64,000 nucleotides of DNA from G963674665 sp963674665 (GCA_963674665.2 CAXXPL010000011.1:62001-126000); one strand, 5' to 3'. Counted from the first letter of the stretch, positions 36,080-45,868 are shown. Translations and numbers: made by a program. Notes: generated from the letters alone by a model not told the origin.

Positions 36080-36979
36080 GGTTCATGTGTTGAAAAAAGT
36101 GCCATAGTGTATCCTGAAACAAAGATGGTCGCAATGAGTTGTGGAGGAGGGCATGCTCTCATGCCATTGGCGTAAGGGATGGTGTTTTGAAATTGAAGTT
36201 GATGTTGTGCAAAATGCTGACAAGTTGCGCACCAATGATTTGGTAATGGTATATGTCCAGAGGACGCTGAAAAGAATATAGATCTGTAACTGGCTGATGA
36301 TGGTAATGGATCTGGATGAATCTTTGTGAGGCGGCAACTACGAATATCAGGAAAAGAAGTCCCGAAATGGAGTGGAAATACTTGAATTGCTGCTGAACCA
36401 GTGGACAGAAAGCAGCTTATCTGGGATAATAAATATTAAAAAGAACTGTGTTGACAAGGGGATCAACCGCCAGCCGTGTTGCCTGCGGCAGCAATGACAG
36501 ACACGCGGGAGAATGAAATGACGGTAACGGGATCAGTGGTCGCAAGTTTCGTGACACGTAACGATGACATGCCCGGAACAATTCGAAACATTCGTGTTGC
36601 CATCGGTGATCAGGGGCGGGAGGGGGTCACGTCCAAAACAGTTCGCCTCGAGGCCTGTGGAACTCTTTTACTGCAGGGGTTTCAAATCCTCGGGAAACGG
36701 AGGCGGGGCCGACTTGACCTGCGGAGTGCGGGAATGAACTCCTGACATCGTTTCCCCGGAGATGACAGCATTGTATTTCTCAGGGTCCTTGGGCGGTACT
36801 GCCGCGCCACTATTCGTTCCAACTTCCCGCCCCACAGGAAGTAGTCTCTTCGATGCAAAATTGACAAAAGCGTTTTCTTGACAAGGCCGTTACAAGGGGG
36901 CATCCAATCGGGGTTTTCTTTTGCCATTGGGGGAGGCCCGATCGTTGACCTTGGCCATTCACTTTACCTAGGAGGAAGC
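36080..36979. other. Intergenic region, no gene recognised
   Basis: About 900 bases precede the fumarate reductase operon. The left half is AT-rich and has no convincing reading frame. Two TTGACA hexamers occur near 36859 and 36878, but neither has a good -10 box at the usual spacing. The frdCAB promoter and any redox regulator site should lie here; I could not identify them. Confidence 0.45.
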
Positions 36980-37654
36980 ATGGCTCCGTACACCGCCGAA
37001 AACTTGGTGCAGGCACCCAAGCCGGGTACGCAAGCGGCCTGGTTGGATTGGCTGCAAATGCTGACCGGAGCGGCGTTGATTCTGTTCATGTGGTCGCACA
37101 TGATCCTGGTGTCCAGCGTGTTATTGGGGGCTGGCGCCATGAATGCGCTGGCATGGTTTTTTGAAGCCACGGGCATGGCCCAGGTGGGCGGTCCGTTGAT
37201 TGGACTCGGCTTTTTGCTGCACTTCGTGCTGGCATCCCGCAAGGTGCCGTTCCGGGTGGAGCACCAGCGCCTGATCTGGCGCCAGGCCAAGATGCTCAGA
37301 CACAAGGATACCTGGCTGTGGTTGGTCCAGGCCGGGACCGCGATGATCGTCCTGATCATGGGCGCGGCGCACATGTGGGTGGTGCTCACCGACCTGCCCA
37401 TCACCGCGGCCAAGAGCGCCGCCCGTATCCAGCATTGGCCCTGGTTGCTGTTCTACCTGGTGCTGCTGCCCATGGTGGAGCTGCACGTGAGTGTCGGTTT
37501 CTACCGGATAGGCGTGAAATGGGGCTTCATCAAGCGGGCCAACCGGGCCAAGGGCAAGAAGATAGAGAAGATCCTGCTGACCATTTTCCTGACCATCGGG
37601 TTCCTGACCTTGATTCGCTTCCTGACCTTAAGCACGGCCGTGACAACCGGATAG
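36980..37654 (+). CDS. frdC: Fumarate reductase diheme cytochrome b subunit
   Basis: A 224-residue membrane anchor with five predicted helices, of the Wolinella-type diheme menaquinol:fumarate reductase. Four histidines at 40, 81, 131 and 169 have nearly the spacing of the haem ligands in W. succinogenes FrdC (44, 93, 143, 182). Glu62, 22 residues after the first ligand, matches the essential menaquinol-site Glu66. Glu167, two residues before the last ligand, matches E-pathway Glu180. The ATG follows AGGAGG. It is the first gene of frdCAB. The enzyme lets the cell respire fumarate or oxidise succinate with menaquinone. Confidence 0.92.
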   Translation: MAPYTAENLVQAPKPGTQAAWLDWLQMLTGAALILFMWSHMILVSSVLLGAGAMNALAWFFEATGMAQVGGPLIGLGFLLHFVLASRKVPFRVEHQRLIWRQAKMLRHKDTWLWLVQAGTAMIVLIMGAAHMWVVLTDLPITAAKSAARIQHWPWLLFYLVLLPMVELHVSVGFYRIGVKWGFIKRANRAKGKKIEKILLTIFLTIGFLTLIRFLTLSTAVTTG

Positions 37655-37662
37655 GGGGAGCC

Positions 37663-39540
37663 ATGGAAACAATTTATACTGATCTGTTGTGCATTGGCGC
37701 CGGGCTGGCCGGCGAACGCTGCGCCGTGGAAGTTGCAGGCGCCGGCTTCGACGTGGTCTGCCTGAGCGTGGTACCAGCCAGACGCTCCCACTCGGTTTGC
37801 GCCCAGGGCGGATTTCAGGCGGCGCTTGGAAACTGTGCCATGGGCGAGGGTGACAACCCGGACGTCCACTTCGCCGACACGGTGAAGGGGTCGGACTGGG
37901 GCGCGGACCAGGAAGTTGTCCGCATGTTCGTTGACACCGCTCCCATCGAGATGCGGCGCCTAGCCTTTTGGGGTGTGCCCTGGAACCGCGTGGTTCCAGG
38001 TGTGCACACCTACTACAAGGGCGGCAAGCCTTTCGATAAAGAGGAAAAAGAGGAAAACCGGGGCCTGATCCATGCCCGCGCCTTTGGCGGCACCGCCAAG
38101 TGGCGCACCTGCTACGCCTCGGACGGCACCGGACACTCGGTGCTCTATACCATGGACAACCGCGCGGCCCAGCTCGGCGTGAACGTGCACGACCGTACCG
38201 AGGCCGTGGCCCTGATCCATGACGGCGCCAACTGCATGGGCGCGGTGGTTCGCTGCCTGCGCACCGGCGAACTGCGGGCCTATCTCTCCCGGGCCACCCT
38301 CATCGCCACCGGCGGTTTCGGCCGCATCTACAGAAATTCCACCAACTCGGTGATCAACGACGGCGGCGGCGCCATCGCGGCCCTGGACACCGGCGTGGTG
38401 CCCCTGGGCAACATGGAGGCCGTACAGTTTCACCCCACGGGCATCGTGCCCACGGACATCCTGGTCACCGAAGGGTGCCGGGGTGACGGCGGAACCCTGC
38501 TCGACGTGGACGAACAGCGCTTCATGCAGGTCTATGAGCCGGACAAGGCCGAACTTGCCAGCCGCGACGTGGTCTCACGCTGGATGACCCATCACATCCG
38601 CGAGGGCAAGGGCGTGAAGAGCCCCTATGGCGAGCACCTCTGGCTGGATATCCGCCACCTGGGCGAAAAGCACATCCGCACAAAGCTGCGTGAAGTGGAC
38701 GACATCTGCCAGCATTTCCTGGGCATCGACCCCCTGCACAAGCTCATCCCGGTGCGCCCCACCCAGCATTACAGCATGGGCGGCGTGCGTACGGACAAAA
38801 CCGGCGCGGCCTACGGCCTCAAGGGTCTGTTCTCGGCCGGCGAATCGGCCTGCTGGGACATGCACGGCTTCAACCGTCTTGGCGGCAACTCCCTCACCGA
38901 GACCGTGGTGGCCGGCGGCATCGTTGGCCAGCACATCGCCGAATTCCTGCAGGGCTGCGAGGTCTCCATTCCCACCTCGGCCATCCGCGAGACCAAGGCC
39001 AAGGTGCGGGATCAGATGGATCGCCTGCGCTCCGGTGCCGACGGCAACGAGAGCGTGTACCAGGTGCGCGAGGCCATGTGGAACGTCCTGGACTACGCCG
39101 CGGGCATCTACCGCAACGGCAAGGACCTGGAGCGCGGTGTCGAGGAGCTCAAGGAGGTGCACGAGCGTGCCCAGAAGCTGGCCATCAAGACCAAGGGCGT
39201 GGGCGCCAATCCCGAGATCGCCCTGGCCATGAAGCTGCCCGGCATGGTCAAGCTGGCGCTGTGCGTCACCTACGGCGCCCTGATGCGCACCGAGAGCCGT
39301 GGTTCCCACGCCCGCGAGGACTTCCCGGAGCGCAACGACCGCGACTGGCTCAAGCGCACCCTGGCCTACTGGAAGCCCGGCGCGGAGCTGCCGACCCTGG
39401 AGTACGAGACCGCATCCCCGAGCATTGAACTGCCTCCGGGAGACCGTGGCTACGGCGGCGGCAAGATCATCAGCGCGGACACCCCGAAAGAAAAAGTTTC
39501 GGCCCCCAAGTCGAAGAAAGCCAAGAAAAAAGAGGACTAG
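37663..39540 (+). CDS. frdA: Fumarate reductase flavoprotein subunit
   Basis: A 625-residue flavoprotein with an N-terminal dinucleotide motif (CIGAGLAGERCAVEVAGAGF), covalent-FAD His43 in RSHSVCAQGG and the capping-domain and active-site segments HARAFGGTAKWRTCY and GCRGDGGTLLD. The start ATG has GGGGGAG just upstream. An open frame continues further up but lies within frdC. The C-terminal tail is Lys-rich (KSKKAKKKED). It interconverts fumarate and succinate on the cytoplasmic face, passing electrons through FrdB to FrdC. Confidence 0.94.
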   Translation: METIYTDLLCIGAGLAGERCAVEVAGAGFDVVCLSVVPARRSHSVCAQGGFQAALGNCAMGEGDNPDVHFADTVKGSDWGADQEVVRMFVDTAPIEMRRLAFWGVPWNRVVPGVHTYYKGGKPFDKEEKEENRGLIHARAFGGTAKWRTCYASDGTGHSVLYTMDNRAAQLGVNVHDRTEAVALIHDGANCMGAVVRCLRTGELRAYLSRATLIATGGFGRIYRNSTNSVINDGGGAIAALDTGVVPLGNMEAVQFHPTGIVPTDILVTEGCRGDGGTLLDVDEQRFMQVYEPDKAELASRDVVSRWMTHHIREGKGVKSPYGEHLWLDIRHLGEKHIRTKLREVDDICQHFLGIDPLHKLIPVRPTQHYSMGGVRTDKTGAAYGLKGLFSAGESACWDMHGFNRLGGNSLTETVVAGGIVGQHIAEFLQGCEVSIPTSAIRETKAKVRDQMDRLRSGADGNESVYQVREAMWNVLDYAAGIYRNGKDLERGVEELKEVHERAQKLAIKTKGVGANPEIALAMKLPGMVKLALCVTYGALMRTESRGSHAREDFPERNDRDWLKRTLAYWKPGAELPTLEYETASPSIELPPGDRGYGGGKIISADTPKEKVSAPKSKKAKKKED

Positions 39541-39542
39541 CC

Positions 39543-40280
39543 ATGGGCAGGCAGCTTACCTTTGAGATATTCCGCCACAATCCCCAGGACCCGGCCTCCA
39601 TGCCGCACATGGACACCTTCCGGATGGAGGAGACCGAGAGCATGACCCTGTTCATCGCCTTGAACAGGATCAGGGAGGAGCAGGACCCCTCCCTGATGTT
39701 CGACTTCTGCTGCCGCGCCGGTGTGTGCGGCTCCTGCGGCATGGTCGTCAACGGCCGCCCCGGCCTGGCGTGCCACACCAAGACCAAGGACCTGCCCGAG
39801 AAGATCACCTTGTTGCCCCTGCCGTTCTTCAAGCTGGTGGGCGACCTCTCCGTGGACACCGGCACCTGGTTCCGCGAGATGTATCAGCGGGTGGAATCCT
39901 GGATTCACACCACCAGGGAGTTCGACCCCTCTGCGCAGGAAGAGCGCATGGAGAACGATGTGGCGGAGCAGATCTACGAGCTGGACCGCTGCATCGAGTG
40001 CGGCTGCTGCGTGGCGGCCTGCGGCACGGCGCGCATGCGCGAGGACTTCCTGGGCGCCGCGGGCCTGAACCGAGTGGCCCGTTTCGTGGTGGACCCCCGT
40101 GACCAGCGCACGGACAAGGACTACTTCGACGTCATCGGCACGGACGAGGGCATCTTCGGCTGCATGGGCCTGCTGGCCTGTGAGGACGTCTGCCCCAAGA
40201 GCCTGCCTTTGCAGGACCAGTTGGGCTACCTGCGTCGCAAGATGGCCATGAGCGTACTGCCCTGGAAAAAGAAGAAATAG
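39543..40280 (+). CDS. frdB: Fumarate reductase iron-sulfur subunit
   Basis: A 245-residue electron-transfer subunit. The N-terminal ferredoxin fold has the 2Fe-2S ligands FCCRAGVCGSCG plus a later Cys (GLACHTK). The C-terminal part has the 4Fe-4S motif CIECGCCVAACG and 3Fe-4S ligands in GCMGLLACEDVCPK. It begins two bases after the frdA stop with AGAGGA as ribosome site, and is followed by a strong terminator. Confidence 0.94.
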   Translation: MGRQLTFEIFRHNPQDPASMPHMDTFRMEETESMTLFIALNRIREEQDPSLMFDFCCRAGVCGSCGMVVNGRPGLACHTKTKDLPEKITLLPLPFFKLVGDLSVDTGTWFREMYQRVESWIHTTREFDPSAQEERMENDVAEQIYELDRCIECGCCVAACGTARMREDFLGAAGLNRVARFVVDPRDQRTDKDYFDVIGTDEGIFGCMGLLACEDVCPKSLPLQDQLGYLRRKMAMSVLPWKKKK

Positions 40281-40282
40281 GG

Positions 40283-40306
40283 AAGGGGGGATGTCCCCCC
40301 TTTTTT
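40283..40306 (+). terminator. Terminator of the frdCAB operon
   Basis: AAGGGGGG and CCCCCCTT form a stem with a four-base loop, directly followed by TTTT, three bases after the frdB stop codon. This is a textbook intrinsic terminator. Confidence 0.9.
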
Positions 40307-40651
40307 ATTACTCCCCGGGGAGCGTTTCAATTATCCGGGAATGGAGCGGATGCGGCACGAGTATTTTTCCCGCGGGATTCAGGACCTTGATCCTCGCGGA
40401 AAACAAGACGGATGGGCCTCCGGCCTGTCTTTCCACGCTGCGATGACAGCGGGCGGCCGATAAGGCCGTTTCTCCGGCCGTGTTACGACGACTGAGCCCA
40501 TGTCAATAAATCGTAATTCGGATACGAGAGAGATGTGAAATGATAAGGAGTGGCTTTCCGGGCCTGCCCGGCGGCCACTCGATTCCGTAACCAGGCGTAT
40601 TCCCCGGCAGGAGCCCGGGAAGACGCCGTTCACCGTTTGCAAGGAGAGGGC
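40307..40651. other. Gap between frdCAB and the fumarase operon
   Basis: About 345 bases that should contain the fumarase promoter. Several GC-rich palindromic stretches occur (e.g. CGGCC-GATAA-GGCCG near 40454-40468). No gene, RNA or clear regulator site is recognised. The terminator upstream means the fumarase genes are probably transcribed separately. Confidence 0.45.
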
Positions 40652-41491
40652 ATGAAAACCATTCCCGCGCAAGAAATCGTGGACGCGGTGGCCAAGCTCT
40701 GTATCGACGGCAATCGTTATCTTCCCGATGACGTTTGCCGCAGCTTCGATGCCGCTGCAGAGCGCGAAAGCTCGCCCGTGGCCAAGGAGATCTTCAGACA
40801 GCTGAAGGAGAACGAGCAGTTGGCCAGGAACACCGGCCTGCCTCTGTGTCAGGACACCGGTCTGGCCGTGCTGTTCGTGCAGCTGGGCAGCGAGGTGCTG
40901 ATCGGAGACATGACCTTGAACGAGGCCATCAACGAGGGCGTGCGCAAGGGCTATGCCGAGGGGTACCTCCGCAAGTCCGCCTGCGACCCCATGACCCGCA
41001 AGAACACGGGCGACAACACGCCCGCCGTCATTCACATCGAGACCGTTCCAGGCGATACCCTGCACATCGCCTACATGGCCAAGGGCGGCGGTAGCGAGAA
41101 CATGTCCCGCGTGACCATGCTGGCCCCGGCCCAGGGATGGGAAGGCATCAAGAAGTTCGTGCTGCAGCGCGTGGCCGAGGCCGGTCCCAACCCCTGCCCC
41201 CCCATCATCCTGGGCATCGGCGTGGGCGGCACCTTTGACTACGCCCCCATCCTGGCCAAGAAGGCGCTCATGCGCAAGCTGGACGACACCCACCCCGATC
41301 CGGACGTGGCGGCCAAAGAGGCCGAACTGCTGGAGCTTGTGAACAAGCTCGGGATCGGGCCCATGGGCCTTGGCGGCGAGACCACCTGCCTGGCCGTGAA
41401 GATCTCCATGGAACCCTGCCACATCGCCAGCCTGCCGCTGGCCGTGAATGTGCAGTGCCACTCCGCGCGGCACAAGGAGGTCACGCTCTGA
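40652..41491 (+). CDS. Class I fumarase, alpha subunit
   Basis: A 279-residue subunit of the two-subunit iron-sulfur fumarase (N-terminal half of FumA-type enzymes). Three cluster cysteines are visible: LPLCQDTG, PNPCPPIILGIG and GGETTCLAVK. It hydrates fumarate to malate, or the reverse, next to fumarate reductase. AAGGAG precedes the ATG. The stop overlaps the start of the beta-subunit gene by one base. The L-tartrate dehydratase alpha subunit is a close relative, but the frd context favours fumarase. Confidence 0.9.
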   Translation: MKTIPAQEIVDAVAKLCIDGNRYLPDDVCRSFDAAAERESSPVAKEIFRQLKENEQLARNTGLPLCQDTGLAVLFVQLGSEVLIGDMTLNEAINEGVRKGYAEGYLRKSACDPMTRKNTGDNTPAVIHIETVPGDTLHIAYMAKGGGSENMSRVTMLAPAQGWEGIKKFVLQRVAEAGPNPCPPIILGIGVGGTFDYAPILAKKALMRKLDDTHPDPDVAAKEAELLELVNKLGIGPMGLGGETTCLAVKISMEPCHIASLPLAVNVQCHSARHKEVTL

Positions 41492-42036
41492 TGGCTGAAT
41501 ACAGATTGCATACACCGCTTTTCGACGAGGACATCATGAAGCTGCGCAGCGGCGACGTGGTCTTTCTCTCCGGCATAATCTACACCGCCCGCGACGCGGC
41601 CCACAAGCGCCTCGTGGACACCCTGGACCGCGGCGAGGAGCTGCCCTTTGATCTCAAGGGCGCGGCCATCTACTACGTGGGCCCCTCTCCGGCCCCTCCG
41701 GGGCGCCCCATCGGCTCCGCCGGCCCCACCACCAGCTACCGCATGGACACCTATGCCCCCAGGCTGCACAGCCTCGGCCTCAAGGCGTCCATAGGCAAGG
41801 GTAAGCGCAGCGAAGAGGTCCGGCAGGCCATGCAGGATCACAAGGCCGTGTACTTCGGCGCCACCGGCGGCGCCGGCGCGCTGCTCTCCCAGTGCATCAA
41901 GGAAGCCCGGGTCATCGCCTACGAGGAACTGGGCCCCGAGGCCATTCGCGAACTCTCGGTGGAGGACCTCCCCCTGCTGGTGATCAACGACGCCTACGGC
42001 AACGAGTTGTACGCCAAGCCCAAGCTGGACATCTGA
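41491..42036 (+). CDS. Class I fumarase, beta subunit
   Basis: A 181-residue partner of the alpha subunit, equivalent to the C-terminal domain of FumA. Conserved segments include LRSGDVVFLSGIIYTARDAA, AIYYVGPSPAPPGRPIGSAG and GATGGAGALLSQCI, which form part of the substrate site. It is coupled to the alpha gene by a TGATG overlap and is followed by a terminator. Confidence 0.9.
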   Translation: MAEYRLHTPLFDEDIMKLRSGDVVFLSGIIYTARDAAHKRLVDTLDRGEELPFDLKGAAIYYVGPSPAPPGRPIGSAGPTTSYRMDTYAPRLHSLGLKASIGKGKRSEEVRQAMQDHKAVYFGATGGAGALLSQCIKEARVIAYEELGPEAIRELSVEDLPLLVINDAYGNELYAKPKLDI

Positions 42037-42060
42037 TCCTTCCAGGCGCAAGAAACCTTG

Positions 42061-42097
42061 AACCGCGCATCGGCATCGGGTCGGTGCGCGGTTTTTT
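42061..42097 (+). terminator. Terminator of the fumarase operon
   Basis: AACCGCGCA and TGCGCGGTT pair around a GC-rich inner loop and are followed by a run of T, 25 bases past the beta-subunit stop. Confidence 0.85.
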
Positions 42098-42225
42098 GTG
42101 CGTTCATGCCCAACCTGAAATTCGGATTGACAAAACATCCCTCACAAAGGGTATGCTGAGGCAATATCTGCCTGTTTCGTTCGTTACCAATCCTGGGACG
42201 GCCCGAGTGAGAGCGAGGACAACTA

Positions 42226-44304
42226 TTGGCGGCTGAATTGACAATCCACGAGAAATTCCACTCGTTCGCTGCGCTGGGGCTGGGGGGACTCCTGCTGCTG
42301 GCCTCGCTGTTTCTTATCGAGGCGCGGGTTCTTGCTGAGCAGCCGACCCATGGCTCGGTGACCCTGCAGCTCAAATGGTTCAACCAGTTCCAGTTCGCGG
42401 GATTCTACGCGGCAAAGGAGAAGGGCTTCTACAGGGACGCGGGGCTGGATGTCGAAATCGTGTCCCACAGGCCGGGCATGGACAACCTTCAGGCCGTGGC
42501 CTCGGGCCAGGCCGACTTCGGCGTGTCCGGCCCGGAGCTTCTGCTCGAGCGCATGAACGGAGCGCCCCTTGTGGCCCTGGCCGTCGTCATGCAGCACTCC
42601 GCCTATGCCATCATGGCCAAGGCGGACAGCGGTATCGCCACTCCCCACGACCTCTTAGGCAAGCGGATTATGCTCACGAAAAAAGGTGGCGCGGACATCT
42701 GGGCCATGCTGCGCAACGAGGGGGTCCGGGAAGAGCAACTGATCTTTCCCAATATCTCCTGGGACCTGGCCAATCTCGTCAACGGCGATGTGGACGCCAT
42801 TGTCACCTATGTCACGGACATGCCCCCTCAAATGCGGCACCTGGGCGTTCCCTTCACCCTGATCCTGCCCCGCACCTATGGCGTGGACTTCTACGGCGAC
42901 ACCATCTTCACCAGCAAATCCTTTCTCCGGAAAAGGCCGGGCGCGGTGGCCGCCTTTCGCGCGGCCAGCCTGCGCGGATGGGAGTACGCCATGGCCCATC
43001 CCGGGGAGATGGTTCAGCTCATCATGGACAAGTACCCCACGAACAGGACAAGGGCTCAGCTCGAGTACGAGTCGGCCACGCTACGGCATTTGATCATGCC
43101 GGACATAGTGCCTGTGGGGCACATGAACTCCGGGCGCTGGGAATACATGGCCGAGACCTTCGCGGCCCTGGCCATGGCCCCGCCGATCAGAAACCTGGAC
43201 GACTTCATCTATAATCCCGGGGAAGCCAGCTCCGGCGGGGGGTGGCTGTTGGGGACCCTGGGCATTGCCGTGGCGGCCCTTGCCCTTGCCGGGTGGCTCC
43301 TGTTCTTCAACGCCAGACTAAAGAGCGCGGTTCGCAAGCGTACCCTGGAGCTGTCCACCCTGAACCTCGAGCTCACCCGTGAGATCGGGGTGCGCGAGGA
43401 AGTGGAGTTCGCACTGCGCGACAGCGAGGAGACAATCCGGGCCATGAGCAACGCCTCCCTCGATCCCATGGTGATGATCGAGGACGACGGCACGGTATCT
43501 TTCTGGAACAGCGCGGCGGAGCGCGTGTTCGGGTATACCGAGGACGAGGCCATGGGGCGGGACGTGCATGCTCTCATAGCCCCTGACGAGTTCCGGGAGC
43601 GGATATCCATCGGTATGCAGAGTTTTTCCGTGACCGGCCAGGGCAGGGTGGTGGGCAAGACCCTGGAGTTGATCGGCAGACGCAAGGATGGCGGCGCCAT
43701 CCCCGTGGAGATCGCGGTGGCGGCCTTCCGTCACGGCGGCAGTTGGCGCGCGGTGGGCGTGATCCGGGACATCACGGCCCGCAAGCGTACCGAGGAAAAG
43801 CTGCGGGAGATGGCCATTACGGACAGCCTCACAGGAGTCTCCAACCGCAGGCACTTCATGTACCAGGCAACCCAGGAAGTGGAGCGCTCCCGCCGCTATG
43901 ACAGGATGTTCTCCCTGATCATGCTGGACATCGACCATTTCAAGTCCATCAACGACACCCACGGACACGACACCGGGGACAAGGTCCTGGTCACCTTTGT
44001 GGAGCTCGTGCGCATGGAACTGCGGCAGAACGACCTGCTGGCGCGTTTTGGCGGCGAGGAGTTCGTGGCCCTGCTCCCGGAGACCGATCTCGAAGGAGGG
44101 GTGCACGTGGCGGAGCGCATCCGCAAGCGCGTGGAAGGGGTACGCCTCGGGGATGGGGAAAAGTCACTGAGCATGACGGTGAGCGCCGGGGTGGCGGTAT
44201 ATTCAGAGGAGTACGCGGAACTGGAGCCGCTGATCAAGAAGGCGGACCAGGCCCTGTACAGGGCAAAGGAAGGCGGCAGGAACCGCGTGGAGGCGGCGGA
44301 GTAG
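42226..44304 (+). CDS. Diguanylate cyclase with periplasmic NMT1/THI5-like sensor and PAS domain
   Basis: A 692-residue signalling protein. A membrane segment or signal (about residues 16-36) leads into a periplasmic NMT1/THI5-type solute-binding domain (42-320: LKWFNQFQFAGFYAAKEKGF). A second membrane helix (340-362), a PAS domain (about 385-510) and a GGDEF domain follow. The GGEEF signature is at 609-613, with an inhibitory RxxD site (R600-D603) exactly five residues before it, so an active, product-inhibited cyclase is expected. The start is TTG with GAGGA six bases upstream. The domain family binds pyrimidine-like or sulfonate-type ligands elsewhere; the ligand here is unknown. Confidence 0.88.
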   Translation: MAAELTIHEKFHSFAALGLGGLLLLASLFLIEARVLAEQPTHGSVTLQLKWFNQFQFAGFYAAKEKGFYRDAGLDVEIVSHRPGMDNLQAVASGQADFGVSGPELLLERMNGAPLVALAVVMQHSAYAIMAKADSGIATPHDLLGKRIMLTKKGGADIWAMLRNEGVREEQLIFPNISWDLANLVNGDVDAIVTYVTDMPPQMRHLGVPFTLILPRTYGVDFYGDTIFTSKSFLRKRPGAVAAFRAASLRGWEYAMAHPGEMVQLIMDKYPTNRTRAQLEYESATLRHLIMPDIVPVGHMNSGRWEYMAETFAALAMAPPIRNLDDFIYNPGEASSGGGWLLGTLGIAVAALALAGWLLFFNARLKSAVRKRTLELSTLNLELTREIGVREEVEFALRDSEETIRAMSNASLDPMVMIEDDGTVSFWNSAAERVFGYTEDEAMGRDVHALIAPDEFRERISIGMQSFSVTGQGRVVGKTLELIGRRKDGGAIPVEIAVAAFRHGGSWRAVGVIRDITARKRTEEKLREMAITDSLTGVSNRRHFMYQATQEVERSRRYDRMFSLIMLDIDHFKSINDTHGHDTGDKVLVTFVELVRMELRQNDLLARFGGEEFVALLPETDLEGGVHVAERIRKRVEGVRLGDGEKSLSMTVSAGVAVYSEEYAELEPLIKKADQALYRAKEGGRNRVEAAE

Positions 44305-44333
44305 TGTCCCGTCCGTTTGGTTCGAATTAGGGC

Positions 44334-45029
44334 CTACAAGGACGTGGGGCAGGCGTCCCCCAGATAGGTGTTCACTTCCACTACATACTCCCGGATCTGC
44401 TCCTGCAGACTGTCCGGTACGTCCTGAAACTGCATCCCCAGAAATGCCTTGCCCTTGTCCACGGTCACCGTGCGTATGGCGCCCTTAAGCTTTTCCGGTC
44501 CATTGTGCCGCCCCAGAATCTGAAACTCGCATTCCATCTCCGTGTCCGGTACAATGCCCAGTTGCTCAACCGCCTCATGGGGCAGGCCGATGCGGCACCC
44601 CCCGTTGGAGAGATTCAGGATGTGCCCGCCCAGGCGCTCCTCGCCGATCACCAGGGACGCGGGGAGAAAGCAGTCCACCCGGTTCTCCTTGCGCAGGCTG
44701 AAGACCTCCACGAAATCCGGATAGTCAAGGAACAGCAACGGCTGCGGCTTGTAGCTCAGTCCCTGGATGGCGCACTCGAAGCCGCAGACCTCGCCGGTGC
44801 AGCTGAGGTACCGGACAATGACGAGCTTGCCGCTGTAGAGGTGGTCGCGGAGCTCCAGCTTGGAGGGCAGGCGCAGAATGACGCAACGCCCCGCTTCCCA
44901 GCCCACGAAGCCGGTCTTGAAGCGCTCCCCCACGCCCTGGGGCTCCACCAGCGCGATGTCGCCCACGTTTACGGACATGCTGGTCTGCGCCCTGCGCTCG
45001 ATTTTTCGCGCATCAACCCTGGTGGCCAC
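44334..45029 (-). CDS. YcgR-like PilZ protein
   Basis: A 231-residue protein with an N-terminal PilZN/YcgR-N-type domain (about 15-105) and a C-terminal PilZ domain. The PilZ part carries RKENRVDCFLPASL (RxxxR-type) and LNLSNGGCRIGLP (NxSxxG), the c-di-GMP-binding motifs. Proteins of this architecture act as flagellar brakes in response to c-di-GMP. It is convergent with the diguanylate cyclase gene. The link between the two is inference. Confidence 0.85.
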   Translation of the reverse strand: MATRVDARKIERRAQTSMSVNVGDIALVEPQGVGERFKTGFVGWEAGRCVILRLPSKLELRDHLYSGKLVIVRYLSCTGEVCGFECAIQGLSYKPQPLLFLDYPDFVEVFSLRKENRVDCFLPASLVIGEERLGGHILNLSNGGCRIGLPHEAVEQLGIVPDTEMECEFQILGRHNGPEKLKGAIRTVTVDKGKAFLGMQFQDVPDSLQEQIREYVVEVNTYLGDACPTSL

Positions 45030-45165
45030 GCCACACCTCCCGGAAATCGCCCTCAGGACAGCATAATGTACACAATACTCGTAGTTTTAACGGTGATAGC
45101 GGTAATTATGGCCCGTGAAAACGGTTCTGTCAATCATGCCGGGGAGTTTTACACGCAAGAACGTA

Positions 45166-45465
45166 TCACTCGGCCCCTGTGTGCAGGATGGTTCCGAGGA
45201 TACCGGTGGGCACCGTACCGGTGTTATGGCAGTACAGGGCATAGAGCCCCAGGGCCAGCATGGTCGCCCCTGCCAGCAGGTAGAGGCTGATCATCACGTT
45301 GAAGCGTTTGGGAGCGTTCTCCCTCGTGACCATGGCGCGGGGGCGGAAGCTGAAGAGCCGGTTGCCAAAGCCGATGCTCCCCCTGAGTTTGGAAAAGATC
45401 CCGTGGATGAGCAGCAGGCCGCCGCATCCGGCGTAGACCACGACGTTTTGAAGCATGGGTTCCAT
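45166..45465 (-). CDS. Small two-helix membrane protein
   Basis: A 99-residue protein with two hydrophobic segments (near residues 5-20, VVVYAGCGGLLLIHGI, and 54-75, ISLYLLAGATMLALGLYALY) and a basic loop between. AGAGG precedes the ATG. An in-frame extension upstream is open but lacks hydrophobic or conserved character. Unknown family; it probably sits in the inner membrane upstream of the PilZ gene but 136 bases from it. Confidence 0.6.
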   Translation of the reverse strand: MEPMLQNVVVYAGCGGLLLIHGIFSKLRGSIGFGNRLFSFRPRAMVTRENAPKRFNVMISLYLLAGATMLALGLYALYCHNTGTVPTGILGTILHTGAE

Positions 45466-45868
45466 GACAAACCTCTGGTTTCGCTGTGCTGAATTCGCCT
45501 CGGCCAGGCCAGGGAAGGCGGTCGGGGCGGGGGCAGTATGCGCAAACCAGGGGCCGAACACAAGTGGCGGATCGGGGCGTACAGGGAGGAAGTGGCCGAT
45601 GAGCCGGGCCTGGGCAGGATCAGTGAGGAATTCCGGGAATGGTTACTGTGGGGTGATGCGGCGGACAAGAATTGGTTTCCCGCGTCATGGGGTTGGGTAC
45701 GCTTGAAAATTCGTGAGGAAATTAAAGGAGATTGGCGATCATTGTGCAAGGTTGAAAAAAACTGTTGCAAGGGGCCTGCAAGTGGGATAGACACGCCGAA
45801 CGCCACACGGATGCGGCAACGGATTCCAAAGGGCGTAGAGGTGAAAATGGAATAGGGTAAAAAAACAG
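45466..45868. other. Gap upstream of the tRNA pair, no gene recognised
   Basis: A 105-codon plus-strand frame (45538-45855) is open here, but it has no ribosome site and its composition is not protein-like, so I do not call it. Nothing else is recognised apart from the tRNA promoter at the right end. Confidence 0.45.

Noticed and set aside
36476..36745. 89-codon plus-strand frame before frdC
   Set aside because: No family resemblance and no ribosome site.
45538..45855. 105-codon plus-strand frame before the tRNAs
   Set aside because: No ribosome site, no recognisable motif, and it runs into the tRNA promoter region.
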